From positions 930,001 to 994,000 of the forward strand of contig NZ_CP033922.1 in assembly GCF_003815715.1 (NCBI RefSeq): a stretch of DNA of 64,000 bases, in the 5' to 3' direction. This document shows positions 9,583 through 17,379 of the stretch, one piece after another. A program made the position numbers and the translations under genes. The notes under the pieces were generated by a model that saw only the letters and a program-made list of their open reading frames with translations, did not search any database and was not told where the DNA came from. This DNA comes from Chryseobacterium sp. G0162 (GTDB lineage: Bacteria > Bacteroidota > Bacteroidia > Flavobacteriales > Weeksellaceae). Positions within the stretch are counted from its first letter, which is position 1; each line of letters starts with the position of its first letter.

Positions 9583-9612
9583 CAAATGTATAAACTTTTT
9601 AAAAACCCACAA
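9583..9612 (-). promoter_or_regulatory. ilv operon promoter (Bacteroidota type)
   Basis: On the minus strand TTG (9612-9610) is separated by 19 nt from TACATTTG (9590-9583), matching the Bacteroidota -33/-7 consensus TTG-N19-TAnnTTTG. The predicted start site falls at or just before the ATG of leader peptide 1. Confidence 0.8.
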
Positions 9613-9628
9613 GTTTTTTTATCACTTT

Positions 9629-10495
9629 TTATTTTTTCTGTAAAAAATGATTGACTGTTTCCTTTGCTTCAGCCACATCATGAACTCTTACAATTTTAGC
9701 GCCCTGCTCCAAAACTTTCATGTGTAATTTCTGCGTTTCCTCATTGATATCAAGTGGAGATTTCTCAAGAGGTTTATAGATAAATGATTTTCTTGAGATT
9801 CCGATCAACAAAGGAAATTTACCAAACCCAAGATATTCCACTTCATTGATCATTTTCATCTGATCTTCTACCGTTTTTCCAAAGCCAAAACCAGGGTCCA
9901 GAATAATATCTTTAACCCCTTTTTGTAACAGTTTATCGGTCTTTTCAGAAAAATACCGGTTCACTTCCAATGTTATATCTTCAAACTTTATTTTATCATG
10001 CATGGCTTCATAAGATGGATTCACATGCATCAAAATATAAGGAAGTCCTGTTTCTGCCGCTACATCAAACATTTTCTCATCATATTGGCCGCCTGAAATA
10101 TCATTAATGATGTCTATTCCTTCATTGAAACCGAATCTTACCGTTTCAGCATAGAATGTGTCCAAAGAAATCAGTACTTCAGGAAACGTCTTTTTGATCT
10201 GAGAAATACGGTTTCCAATCCTATCAATCTCCTCCTCGCTCGTCAAAAACTCAGCGTTGGGACGTGTAGACTGTGGGCCGATATCAATAATTTCTGCCCC
10301 CTCTTTCAACAACTTCTCGGCATGTTCCAATGCCCTTTTCTCCTTGTTAAATTTTCCACCATCTGAGAATGAATCAGGAGTAAGATTCAGGATTCCCATG
10401 ATCTTTGGAGTATCCAGTTGTACCAGTCGGCCATTACAGTTAATAGAATGGGTTTGAGGGTTTAAGGGTTCGAGGGTTTGAGGGTTTGAAATCAT
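9629..10495 (-). CDS. folP: Dihydropteroate synthase
   Basis: 288 residues. It joins p-aminobenzoate to 7,8-dihydropterin pyrophosphate in folate synthesis and is the sulfonamide target. Family signatures are MGILNLTPDSFSDGGKF (from about residue 33), DIGPQSTRPNA, SLDTFYAETVRFG, NDISGGQYDEKMF and LDPGFGFGKTVEDQ. The first roughly 15 residues (SNPQTLEPLNPQT) are encoded by a degenerate GGGTTTGA-type DNA repeat and are not part of the family. No in-frame ATG lies between them and MGILN, so the repeat-derived start at 10495 or a non-ATG start near NCNGRL must be used. Confidence 0.93.
   Translation of the reverse strand: MISNPQTLEPLNPQTHSINCNGRLVQLDTPKIMGILNLTPDSFSDGGKFNKEKRALEHAEKLLKEGAEIIDIGPQSTRPNAEFLTSEEEIDRIGNRISQIKKTFPEVLISLDTFYAETVRFGFNEGIDIINDISGGQYDEKMFDVAAETGLPYILMHVNPSYEAMHDKIKFEDITLEVNRYFSEKTDKLLQKGVKDIILDPGFGFGKTVEDQMKMINEVEYLGFGKFPLLIGISRKSFIYKPLEKSPLDINEETQKLHMKVLEQGAKIVRVHDVAEAKETVNHFLQKK
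10450..10489. repeat. Degenerate GGGTTTGA repeats inside the folP 5' end
   Basis: About five imperfect 8-9-bp units (GGGTTTGA, GGGTTTAA, GGGTTCGA, GGGTTTGA, GGGTTTGA) occupy the first codons of folP. Related CTCTAA/ACCCT-type stretches recur in the gap at 10620-10670 and at 23760-23815, suggesting a dispersed low-complexity element. Confidence 0.7.
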
Positions 10496-10708
10496 AGGAG
10501 TTTATAAATGATGAATGATAAATGATTTTATCTCCTGCAAAATTAGTGATTTGCACTTGGAATGCGAAGCTAATGTCCAGAAATTAGATCTCTTTAATTA
10601 CTTATTTCCACCCGATACTCTCACACTCTCTTACACTCCTACTCTAAAACCCTATAACTCTCAAACATGATTCCCCTCAGACTCGTTTCATAAACAAAAC
10701 CGAATTCG

Positions 10709-10716
10709 TATATTTG
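10709..10716 (+). promoter_or_regulatory. -7 box of the DUF1599 gene
   Basis: TATATTTG matches TAnnTTTG exactly. A partial -33 element (TTTC, 10686-10689) sits 19 nt upstream, and the start codon is 17 nt downstream. Confidence 0.6.
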
Positions 10717-10733
10717 GAAGATTAAGAAATTTT

Positions 10734-11300
10734 ATGTCAAAAACATCAGTACAGTTCGAGAAAATTATCAGTCAGTGTCGTGATCTTTTCAGTAAAAAGC
10801 TACAGGATTACGGGCCAGCGTGGAGGGTTTTAAGACCCAGTTCCATTACGGATCAGATTTATATCAAAGTCAACAGAATCCGTACACTGCAAATGACTGA
10901 TGTAAAAATGGTGGATGAAAGTGAGGAAGATGAATTTATTGCGATTGTCAACTACTCTATCATTGGACTTATTCAGCTTGAAAAAGGGCTTTCCAATGAT
11001 TTCAATGAAAACAAAGAAGAAATTTTAAGTTTGTATGACAAATATTCCCAGGAGGCTCAGGCTTTAATGGAAAGAAAAAATCATGATTATGGGGAAGCAT
11101 GGAGGGATATGAGAATCTCTTCAATTACAGATTTGATTTATCAGAAAGTATTAAGAACCAAACAAATTGAGGATAACCAGGGAAAAACTATTGTATCTGA
11201 AGGCCTTGACGCCAATTATTTCGATATGCTGAATTATGCTGTTTTCTGCCTGATTAAATTCTCTGAACAAAAAAACCAATTCGACCCCAAAACTATTTAA
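10734..11300 (+). CDS. DUF1599 family protein (internally duplicated)
   Basis: 188 residues. Two related modules are visible: KLQDYGPAWRVLRPSSITDQ (about residues 25-45) and KNHDYGEAWRDMRISSITD (about 115-134), each followed by IYxKVxRxxxxQ. The family is widespread in Bacteroidota, is of unknown biochemical function, and resembles a soluble nucleotide or thymidylate-related domain only loosely. It sits immediately before the DoxX-like gene (1-nt gap), an order recurrent in this phylum, so the two are an operon. Confidence 0.85.
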   Translation: MSKTSVQFEKIISQCRDLFSKKLQDYGPAWRVLRPSSITDQIYIKVNRIRTLQMTDVKMVDESEEDEFIAIVNYSIIGLIQLEKGLSNDFNENKEEILSLYDKYSQEAQALMERKNHDYGEAWRDMRISSITDLIYQKVLRTKQIEDNQGKTIVSEGLDANYFDMLNYAVFCLIKFSEQKNQFDPKTI

Positions 11301-11301
11301 C

Positions 11302-12411
11302 ATGATCAAAGGTTTATTACGCTTTATTATTGCTGTCATTTTTATCCTTTCCGGCTTTGTAAAAGCTGTGGATCTGGTAGGATTCTCCTTTAAGATGGAG
11401 GAGTATTTTTCACCTGCAGTCTTCAATATGCCGTTTTTTGAAAAATTTGCGTTGCTGTTTTCAATTATCGTTGTTGTACTGGAGCTTTTCCTTGGATTTA
11501 TGCTACTGCTGAAAATGAAGCTTAAATTTACCTTATCAGCTTTAATAGCCCTTTGCGTGTTCTTCGGTTTCCTTACCTTCTATTCTGCCTATTTCAATGT
11601 GGTTACAGATTGCGGATGTTTCGGAGATGCTATTAAATTTACGCCTTGGCAGAGCTTCTTTAAAGATGTAGCCCTCCTTATAGGGCTTATTCTTCTGTTT
11701 GTTTTGTATAAAAAAGATTTCCGTAAAACGGATGAATATGGTACTAACAGAAAAGAATCTACAGGCAAATTCAAATATTATATTTTCGCTGCGTTTTCTC
11801 TGGTGATGATCTACATTATGGCTCAGGGAATTATGCATGAACCAATGATTGATTTCCGTGATTATAAAATCGGGACAGATATTAAAGGGGAGAAAGAAAA
11901 AATCAATAAAAACCCTTCTGAGTACAAGACTTTTTACTCCCTTAAAAATCAAAAAACAGGGGAAGTTGTAAAGGTAAACCAGGATGATTACATCAAAGAA
12001 ACAAAATACTGGGCAGAAGGTTCTCCATGGAAAATTGAAGATGGAAAAAATGAATCTGTTCTTGTAAAGGAAGGATATAAATCTGAGATTGTAAAATTCA
12101 AGATTGAAGATCCTACAGGAATGGAACTTACCGATGAAATCATCAAAGCTCCAAAAGCAATTCTGGTATTTTCTTATCATCCGAAAGAGGTTTCTGCGGA
12201 TCTTCTTCAAAAGGTAGAAGCTAAAGTAAATGCTCAGAAAGGAGCCCTTATCTACGGAGTTTCAACGGATCAGAATACTTTCAAAACGATTAAAAATGCA
12301 ATGATGGATGGTACTGCCATTAAAACCATCGCAAGAAGCAATCCATTTGTATTGATTCTTCAAAATGGAAAAATAATTAACAAGCAACCTGCTAAAGATT
12401 ACATTAAATAA
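11302..12411 (+). CDS. BT_3928-type protein: DoxX/MauE membrane domain plus thioredoxin-like domain
   Basis: 369 residues. The N-terminal 150 residues contain four membrane helices of the DoxX/MauE type, with the redox-type motif TDCGCFGDAIKF after helix three. A further helix lies near residue 155-175. The C-terminal region (from about 270, KAILVFSYHPKEVS ... NPFVLILQNGKIINKQP) looks like a thioredoxin-like fold without an obvious CxxC. By family knowledge it is thought to act in envelope redox chemistry, but this is inference. Confidence 0.8.
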   Translation: MIKGLLRFIIAVIFILSGFVKAVDLVGFSFKMEEYFSPAVFNMPFFEKFALLFSIIVVVLELFLGFMLLLKMKLKFTLSALIALCVFFGFLTFYSAYFNVVTDCGCFGDAIKFTPWQSFFKDVALLIGLILLFVLYKKDFRKTDEYGTNRKESTGKFKYYIFAAFSLVMIYIMAQGIMHEPMIDFRDYKIGTDIKGEKEKINKNPSEYKTFYSLKNQKTGEVVKVNQDDYIKETKYWAEGSPWKIEDGKNESVLVKEGYKSEIVKFKIEDPTGMELTDEIIKAPKAILVFSYHPKEVSADLLQKVEAKVNAQKGALIYGVSTDQNTFKTIKNAMMDGTAIKTIARSNPFVLILQNGKIINKQPAKDYIK

Positions 12412-12419
12412 GCCAAGTT

Positions 12420-13091
12420 ATGGAATCAAATTTTGAATACATCAGCGGAAATTATATTACAGAAGAAAAACTATGTGATATAACAGAAATTACGAAGGAC
12501 AAACTGAATGTACTTATTAAAAATCATTTGGTTCCGGAAGCTTCTTATGTAGTCTCCAGAAGTATAAAAATTACCTCTCCTCTTAATGATGAATTTCAAG
12601 CTGAAATTACGGAGAAGTACTTTAGTAAAAACTGTGTTTCATTGATTCAGAAGAATAAAGAAACGAAAGATTTCCATACATATAAAGCAGAATTCAGAGA
12701 AAAATTCATTCAAAATCTCATGAAGCATCCTGATAGAAACGTTGCCTATCATAATGTTTTTAATAATGATCAGGAAAAACTTGAGGAGATCTTTGAGAGT
12801 GAATGGGAAGCTTATTGTAACGGGATATATGGAATATGTACCATCAATTCTACTGAAGAAGAAATTGTAAAGAAGGAAATTTCTGTAAAAAAATTAATAC
12901 ATTTCAACACCTTATTTTCTCAAAAAACACTGAATGAAAATGAGACTGAAGAACTTATACAGCTGAATAAAGAATTCAATGAAGTCGCTGAGAGATTTGC
13001 TCCTTACCAAAGAGCGTCCAGTAGCAGAGGTAAATACCTCGACAAAATTTTAGAAAGCAATAGCTTAAGCTATTTAATAAAGAAATATTAA
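12420..13091 (+). CDS. Hypothetical protein, 223 aa
   Basis: No signal peptide or membrane segment. It is charged and mostly helical, beginning with a possible helix-turn-helix-like stretch (ITEEKLCDITEITKDKLNVLIKNHLVP) and ending in a Tyr/Lys-rich tail (SLSYLIKKY). It vaguely recalls DUF6058-type proteins, but I cannot confirm this. It starts 8 nt after the DoxX gene and 5 nt before the TerB-like gene, so it is co-transcribed with both. Confidence 0.7.
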   Translation: MESNFEYISGNYITEEKLCDITEITKDKLNVLIKNHLVPEASYVVSRSIKITSPLNDEFQAEITEKYFSKNCVSLIQKNKETKDFHTYKAEFREKFIQNLMKHPDRNVAYHNVFNNDQEKLEEIFESEWEAYCNGIYGICTINSTEEEIVKKEISVKKLIHFNTLFSQKTLNENETEELIQLNKEFNEVAERFAPYQRASSSRGKYLDKILESNSLSYLIKKY

Positions 13092-13096
13092 ACATT

Positions 13097-13444
13097 ATGC
13101 AAAAATCAAATAAATCAATCGCAGGTTACCACTTACTAATGATCCTTTCTTCTGTAGACGGAGAGTTTGCTCCTGAAGAAGGAATGCTGGTACAGCAATA
13201 TCTGGCGGATGAATTCCCCTTCAGAATGAACCTTGACAATGAGCTGGAAACATTGGCTCTTTTACAACCTGAAGAATGGAAAGATCACTTTGAATTTCAT
13301 GGAAGATGTTTCCTTGATGATTCTACAGAGGATGAACGTGTAAAGTTTGTTCAGTTTGCCAAGTCACTGATTAAAGCAGACAATAAGGTTACTGAAGAAG
13401 AACACACTTTCTATGTTCTGCTGAAAAACTTATGGGGATTATAA
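13097..13444 (+). CDS. TerB-like helical protein
   Basis: 115 residues with the TerB-type acidic metal-binding pattern in two places: SSVDGEFAPEEGMLVQQYL near the start and IKADNKVTEEEHTFYVLL near the end. TerB-like domains are all-helical, bind divalent cations and are often linked with membrane stress, though the role here is unknown. The gene is 5 nt after the upstream hypothetical gene and 25 nt before the S9 peptidase. Confidence 0.7.
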   Translation: MQKSNKSIAGYHLLMILSSVDGEFAPEEGMLVQQYLADEFPFRMNLDNELETLALLQPEEWKDHFEFHGRCFLDDSTEDERVKFVQFAKSLIKADNKVTEEEHTFYVLLKNLWGL

Positions 13445-13469
13445 TTTCTCCCAAAAACAAAAAAATACC

Positions 13470-15596
13470 ATGAAGAAAATTTACCTAGGATTATTAGTAA
13501 TGAGTGCATCTACATTTCAATCTCAGAAATTTCCGGATTTGAAAGCTCCTGTTGCAGAAAAGCAGGAACATATCAGAGAAATTCACGGTGATAAGGTCAA
13601 TGATCCTTATTACTGGATGATCGATTATTTCAAAAAAGGAAAAGATTCTACCAAAGTTGTTGATTATTTAAAAGCTGAAAACACTTATTGGGAAGGCATG
13701 ATGAAAGATACAGAACCTTTCAGAGAAAAGCTTTTCCAGGAAATGAAAGCCAGAATCAAAGAGAAAGACGAATCGGTTCCGGTTTTTAAAAACGGATATT
13801 ATTACTATACCCGTACAGAAGCAGGAAAACAGTATTTTAAATATTGTAGAAAAAAAGGCAGCCTTACTGCTCCTGAAGAAATTCTTCTGGATGTAGACCA
13901 ACAGGCTGAGGGTCACTCTTATTATTCAGCTTCAGGCTTCAGCATCAGTCCGGATAATACGAAAATGATTTATGGTGTGGATGATGTATCCCGAAGACAG
14001 TATAAATTATTTTTAAAAGATCTGTCAACAGGAAAAACCGTTGATCTTGGCATTAAAAACACCACAGGATCAGCCACATGGGCGAATGATAACAAAACAA
14101 TATTTTATACTTCCAAAAACCCTGAAACTCTTTTAACGGAGAAGATTTTCAGACATACTCTGGGAACTGATTCTTCAAAGGATGTCCTTGTATATGAGGA
14201 AAAGGATAAAACCAACTATATTGGTGTAGGAAAATCCAAGAATGAGAAATTCATCATGATCTATTCTCAAGCTACTACTTCTTCCGAAACAAGATATCTT
14301 GATGCCAATGATGCCAATGGAACATTTAAGGTTTTCCAGCCTAGAATAAAAGATGTCCTGTATGAGGTCACTCCACTGGAAGATAAATTTTTGATCACCA
14401 CCAATAAGGATGCTCTTAACTTTAAAGTTGTAGAAACTCCTTTAAACAAAACAGGTGTTGAGAACTGGAAAGATTTTATACCCCACAGAAAAGAGGTTCT
14501 GATGGAAGGAATTTCCGAGTTTAAAAATTATCTGGTGTTCAGTGAAAGACAAAACGGGCTTGCTCAATTAGTGATTTATGATAGAAAAACAGGTAAAAAA
14601 GATTTTCTGAAATTTGATGAAGCTGCTTACACTGTTTATCCATCAGGAAATCCTGAGTATAACACAGATAATTTCCGTTTCGGATATACTTCCATGATTA
14701 CTCCAAGTTCTCAGTATGAACAAGACTTAAAGACCGGAAAAAGAACTCTTCTGAAACAACAGGAAGTTCTTGGCGGTTATAATAAAGAAAACTATACTAC
14801 TGAAAGACTTTTTGCCACGGCAAAAGACGGAACTAAGATTCCTATTTCAATTGTTTATAAAAAAGGGTTCAAGAAAGATGGTAACAGTCCGTTATTACTG
14901 TATGCTTACGGCTCTTACGGAAGCTCTATGGATGCTACCTTCAACAGCAATCGATTAAGCCTTTTAGACAGAGGTTTTGCCTATGCTATTACTCACATCC
15001 GTGGAGGACAGGAAATGGGAAGACAATGGTACGAAGACGGGAAAATGATGAAAAAGAAAAATACATTTACCGACTTTATTGATTCCGGAGAATATCTTGT
15101 AAAAGAGAAATACACCTCTCCTAAACACTTATATGCTCAGGGAGGAAGTGCCGGAGGTCTTTTAATGGGAGCTGTAGCTAACATGAGCCCTAACCTATGG
15201 AACGGTGTTATTTCACAGGTCCCTTTTGTAGATGTTATTAACACCATGCTTGATACAAGTATTCCTTTAACAACCAACGAATATGACGAATGGGGTAATC
15301 CAAACAACAAGGAAGCTTATCTCTATATGAAATCATACTCGCCCTACGAAAATATAGAAAAGAAAAACTATCCGAATCTATTGGTAACAACAGGTCTTCA
15401 TGATTCTCAGGTGCAATATTTTGAACCTGCAAAATGGGTGGCGAAACTTAGAGATATGAAAACAGATAAAAATGTTTTATTGTTAAAAACAGACATGGAT
15501 TACGGTCACGGAGGAGCTTCCGGAAGATTTGATTATCTGAAGGATATTGCTTTGGTCTATGCTTTCATGTTTAAATTGGAAGGAATTAATAAATAA
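13470..15596 (+). CDS. Prolyl oligopeptidase family (S9A, oligopeptidase B-like) serine peptidase
   Basis: 708 residues with an N-terminal signal peptide (LLVMSASTFQSQ), then the S9 N-terminal propeller starting at DPYYWMIDYF, and a C-terminal alpha/beta-hydrolase domain. The nucleophile is in AQGGSAGGLLMGAV (about residue 560), the oxyanion motif is RGGQEMGRQWYEDG, and the catalytic His is in DYGHGGASGRFDYL (about residue 680). It should cleave oligopeptides after basic or prolyl residues in the periplasm. It is the fifth gene of the run starting at 10734. Confidence 0.92.
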   Translation: MKKIYLGLLVMSASTFQSQKFPDLKAPVAEKQEHIREIHGDKVNDPYYWMIDYFKKGKDSTKVVDYLKAENTYWEGMMKDTEPFREKLFQEMKARIKEKDESVPVFKNGYYYYTRTEAGKQYFKYCRKKGSLTAPEEILLDVDQQAEGHSYYSASGFSISPDNTKMIYGVDDVSRRQYKLFLKDLSTGKTVDLGIKNTTGSATWANDNKTIFYTSKNPETLLTEKIFRHTLGTDSSKDVLVYEEKDKTNYIGVGKSKNEKFIMIYSQATTSSETRYLDANDANGTFKVFQPRIKDVLYEVTPLEDKFLITTNKDALNFKVVETPLNKTGVENWKDFIPHRKEVLMEGISEFKNYLVFSERQNGLAQLVIYDRKTGKKDFLKFDEAAYTVYPSGNPEYNTDNFRFGYTSMITPSSQYEQDLKTGKRTLLKQQEVLGGYNKENYTTERLFATAKDGTKIPISIVYKKGFKKDGNSPLLLYAYGSYGSSMDATFNSNRLSLLDRGFAYAITHIRGGQEMGRQWYEDGKMMKKKNTFTDFIDSGEYLVKEKYTSPKHLYAQGGSAGGLLMGAVANMSPNLWNGVISQVPFVDVINTMLDTSIPLTTNEYDEWGNPNNKEAYLYMKSYSPYENIEKKNYPNLLVTTGLHDSQVQYFEPAKWVAKLRDMKTDKNVLLLKTDMDYGHGGASGRFDYLKDIALVYAFMFKLEGINK

Positions 15597-15601
15597 TCTA
15601 A

Positions 15602-16006
15602 ATGAGAAAAATACTAGTCTTGGCTCTGTTTTCCATTGCAATGGGGCTCACTGCACAAAAGAAGGAATACGATCCAAAAGTAATGGGATGTTATAAAGGT
15701 TCTGAGGTAAACCAGCAACAAGAAGGGCTTTCAAAATATTGGGTATCATGTAGACTTGAAAAAGGTAAAAGCATCTTAATGTTCGTAGCCATTAATCAGG
15801 ATGGTGAAGTAATACAGAATACTGAAAACGGTAGCTGGTGGACTAAAGATGGAAAGTACTACGAACTTCATAACACTGATAATGTTACTGATATCTATAA
15901 TTATAAAGTACTACCTACTGGTGATGTTGAGTTTCAATCTATTGAAACGATGGGTAAAAAAGACACTACCTATACTTTTATTGATACAAAAATAAACGAA
16001 GATTAA
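15602..16006 (+). CDS. Secreted hypothetical protein, 134 aa
   Basis: A clear signal peptide (ILVLALFSIAMGLTAQ) precedes a roughly 115-residue domain (MGCYKGSEVNQQQEG ... SCRLEKGKSILMFVAINQDGEVIQNTENGSWWTKDGKYYELHN). The pattern of short strands and glycines suggests a small lipocalin-like or beta-sandwich fold, but no family is recognised. It lies 5 nt after the S9 peptidase and 13 nt before tpiA. Confidence 0.75.
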   Translation: MRKILVLALFSIAMGLTAQKKEYDPKVMGCYKGSEVNQQQEGLSKYWVSCRLEKGKSILMFVAINQDGEVIQNTENGSWWTKDGKYYELHNTDNVTDIYNYKVLPTGDVEFQSIETMGKKDTTYTFIDTKINED

Positions 16007-16019
16007 ATAAAAAATAATT

Positions 16020-16778
16020 ATGAGAAGAAAAATAGTTGCAGGCAACTGGAAAATGAACAAAAATGTAATTGATGCACAACAATTAATGATTCAATTGCTA
16101 AGCTATAAAAACAACAATGCTACCAACTGTGAGGTTTGGATCGCTCCTCCTTCATTATACTTAATGATGGCTAAAGACATCTTTGAAAAGGATGAGATCG
16201 GGGTATTTTCTCAGGACATGAGTGAGCACGAAAGCGGAGCGTACACAGGAGAAATTTCTGCGGATATGCTGGAATCTATCGATGCAACAGGTTCTTTAAT
16301 CGGTCACTCTGAAAGAAGACAATACCACGGAGAAACAGATTCTCATTGCAACAGAAAGGTAAAATTAGCTTTAGATAGAGGTCTTACTCCAATCTATTGT
16401 AACGGAGAAACTCTTGAACAAAGAAAAGGAGGACAACACCTTGAAGTGGTGAAAAACCAGACTGAAGTAGCTCTTTTCACGCTTTCTGCTGAAGAGATCA
16501 AAAAAGTAGTTATTGCTTACGAACCGGTTTGGGCTATCGGAACAGGAGAAACAGCAAGTCCGGAGCAAGCTCAGGAAATTCATGCACACATCAGAAATAT
16601 CATTGCTGCTAAATATGGGCAAGAGGTTGCTGATGAGGTTTCCATCCTTTACGGAGGTTCTGTGAAACCTGATAATGCGAAAGAAATCTTCTCTCAGCCT
16701 GATATTGACGGAGGTCTGATTGGAGGTGCTGCTTTGAAATTGGAGGATTTCTCTAAGATTATTGAGGCTTTCAATTAA
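16020..16778 (+). CDS. tpiA: Triosephosphate isomerase
   Basis: 252 residues, full length for the family. It interconverts dihydroxyacetone phosphate and glyceraldehyde 3-phosphate. Catalytic Lys is in AGNWKMNKN (about residue 12), His in LIGHSERRQYHGE (about 97), and the catalytic Glu is followed by the flexible loop in AYEPVWAIGTGETAS (about 168). The phosphate-binding ILYGGSVKPDN motif is intact. It ends the run of genes from 10734 and is closed by a terminator at 16805. Confidence 0.97.
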   Translation: MRRKIVAGNWKMNKNVIDAQQLMIQLLSYKNNNATNCEVWIAPPSLYLMMAKDIFEKDEIGVFSQDMSEHESGAYTGEISADMLESIDATGSLIGHSERRQYHGETDSHCNRKVKLALDRGLTPIYCNGETLEQRKGGQHLEVVKNQTEVALFTLSAEEIKKVVIAYEPVWAIGTGETASPEQAQEIHAHIRNIIAAKYGQEVADEVSILYGGSVKPDNAKEIFSQPDIDGGLIGGAALKLEDFSKIIEAFN

Positions 16779-16804
16779 TATTGAGAAGAACAATATATAT
16801 ACAA

Positions 16805-16838
16805 AAGCCCCTGAGAATTACTTTCAGGGGCTTCTTTT
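16805..16838 (+). terminator. Terminator after tpiA
   Basis: A 10-bp stem AAGCCCCTGA / TCAGGGGCTT with a 9-nt loop and a T-rich tail. The same AGGGGCTT sequence reappears before the second copy of the 195-bp repeat (about 17067), so a piece of this terminator may have been copied with the repeat. Confidence 0.8.
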
Positions 16839-16843
16839 ATAGG

Positions 16844-17038
16844 TTTGGCTAAAGCCAATGGAAAATTTCATGATCATGTAAACGGGCTAAAGCCCGTTTC
16901 TATTGAATATATTCTTCAAACATTCAATTTAAAAACTAAAAAATAACCATACAGTTTGTCATTCTGACGAAGGAAGAATCTCTACACAGCTATTCTAAAC
17001 ATTCCGTTTTAGATTCCGACGGAATGACAAAGATTCTG
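16844..17038. repeat. 195-bp intergenic repeat, copy 1
   Basis: It begins TTTGGCTAAAGCCAATGG, contains the inverted repeat AAACGGGCT-AA-AGCCCGTTT, and ends in a module with GTCATTCTGACGAAGGAAG and later TTCCGACGGAATGAC in opposed orientation. It is nearly identical to 17083-17277, at an offset of 239 bp. No coding frame is conserved. Confidence 0.9.
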
Positions 17039-17082
17039 CAAAATAAAACTCTTGGAAGATAATTGTAGGGGCTTTTTTAGGT

Positions 17083-17277
17083 TTTGGCTAAAGCCAATGG
17101 AAATTTCACTGATCATGTAAACGGGCTAAAGCCCGTTTCTATTGAATATATTCTTCAAACATTCAATTTAAAAACTAAAAAATAACCATACAGTTTGTCA
17201 TTCTGACGAAGGAAGAATCTCTACACAGCTATTCTAAACATTCCGTTTTAGATTCCGACGGAATGACAAAGATTCTG
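17083..17277. repeat. 195-bp intergenic repeat, copy 2
   Basis: Direct repeat of 16844-17038 with only a few differences near the start (one shifted indel in the AAATTTCA stretch). The two copies and the 44-nt spacer fill the gap between tpiA and the convergent phytase-like gene. There is no transposase, so the duplication probably arose by slippage or recombination of an intergenic palindromic element. Confidence 0.9.
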
Positions 17278-17332
17278 GAAGATCTATTCTTATTAAAACA
17301 GGATAAAGTCCATTTCTATTAATCTATACAAT

Positions 17333-17362
17333 AAAAAGCGGCGGGATAAATCCCGCCGCTTT
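17333..17362 (-). terminator. Terminator of the phytase-like lipoprotein gene
   Basis: A 12-bp perfect stem AAAGCGGCGGGA / TCCCGCCGCTTT with a 4-nt loop. On the minus strand it is followed by five T. It lies 18 nt past the stop codon at 17380. Confidence 0.88.
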
Positions 17363-17379
17363 CCGTTAAAAAAATCTAA

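Noticed and set aside
9298..9612. T-box riboswitch before ilvE
   Set aside because: No T-box consensus or specifier-loop structure was found; two Ile/Val-rich leader ORFs with competing hairpins explain the region better.
16844..17277. Insertion sequence
   Set aside because: No transposase frame and no long terminal inverted repeats across each 195-bp unit; it is a duplicated intergenic element.
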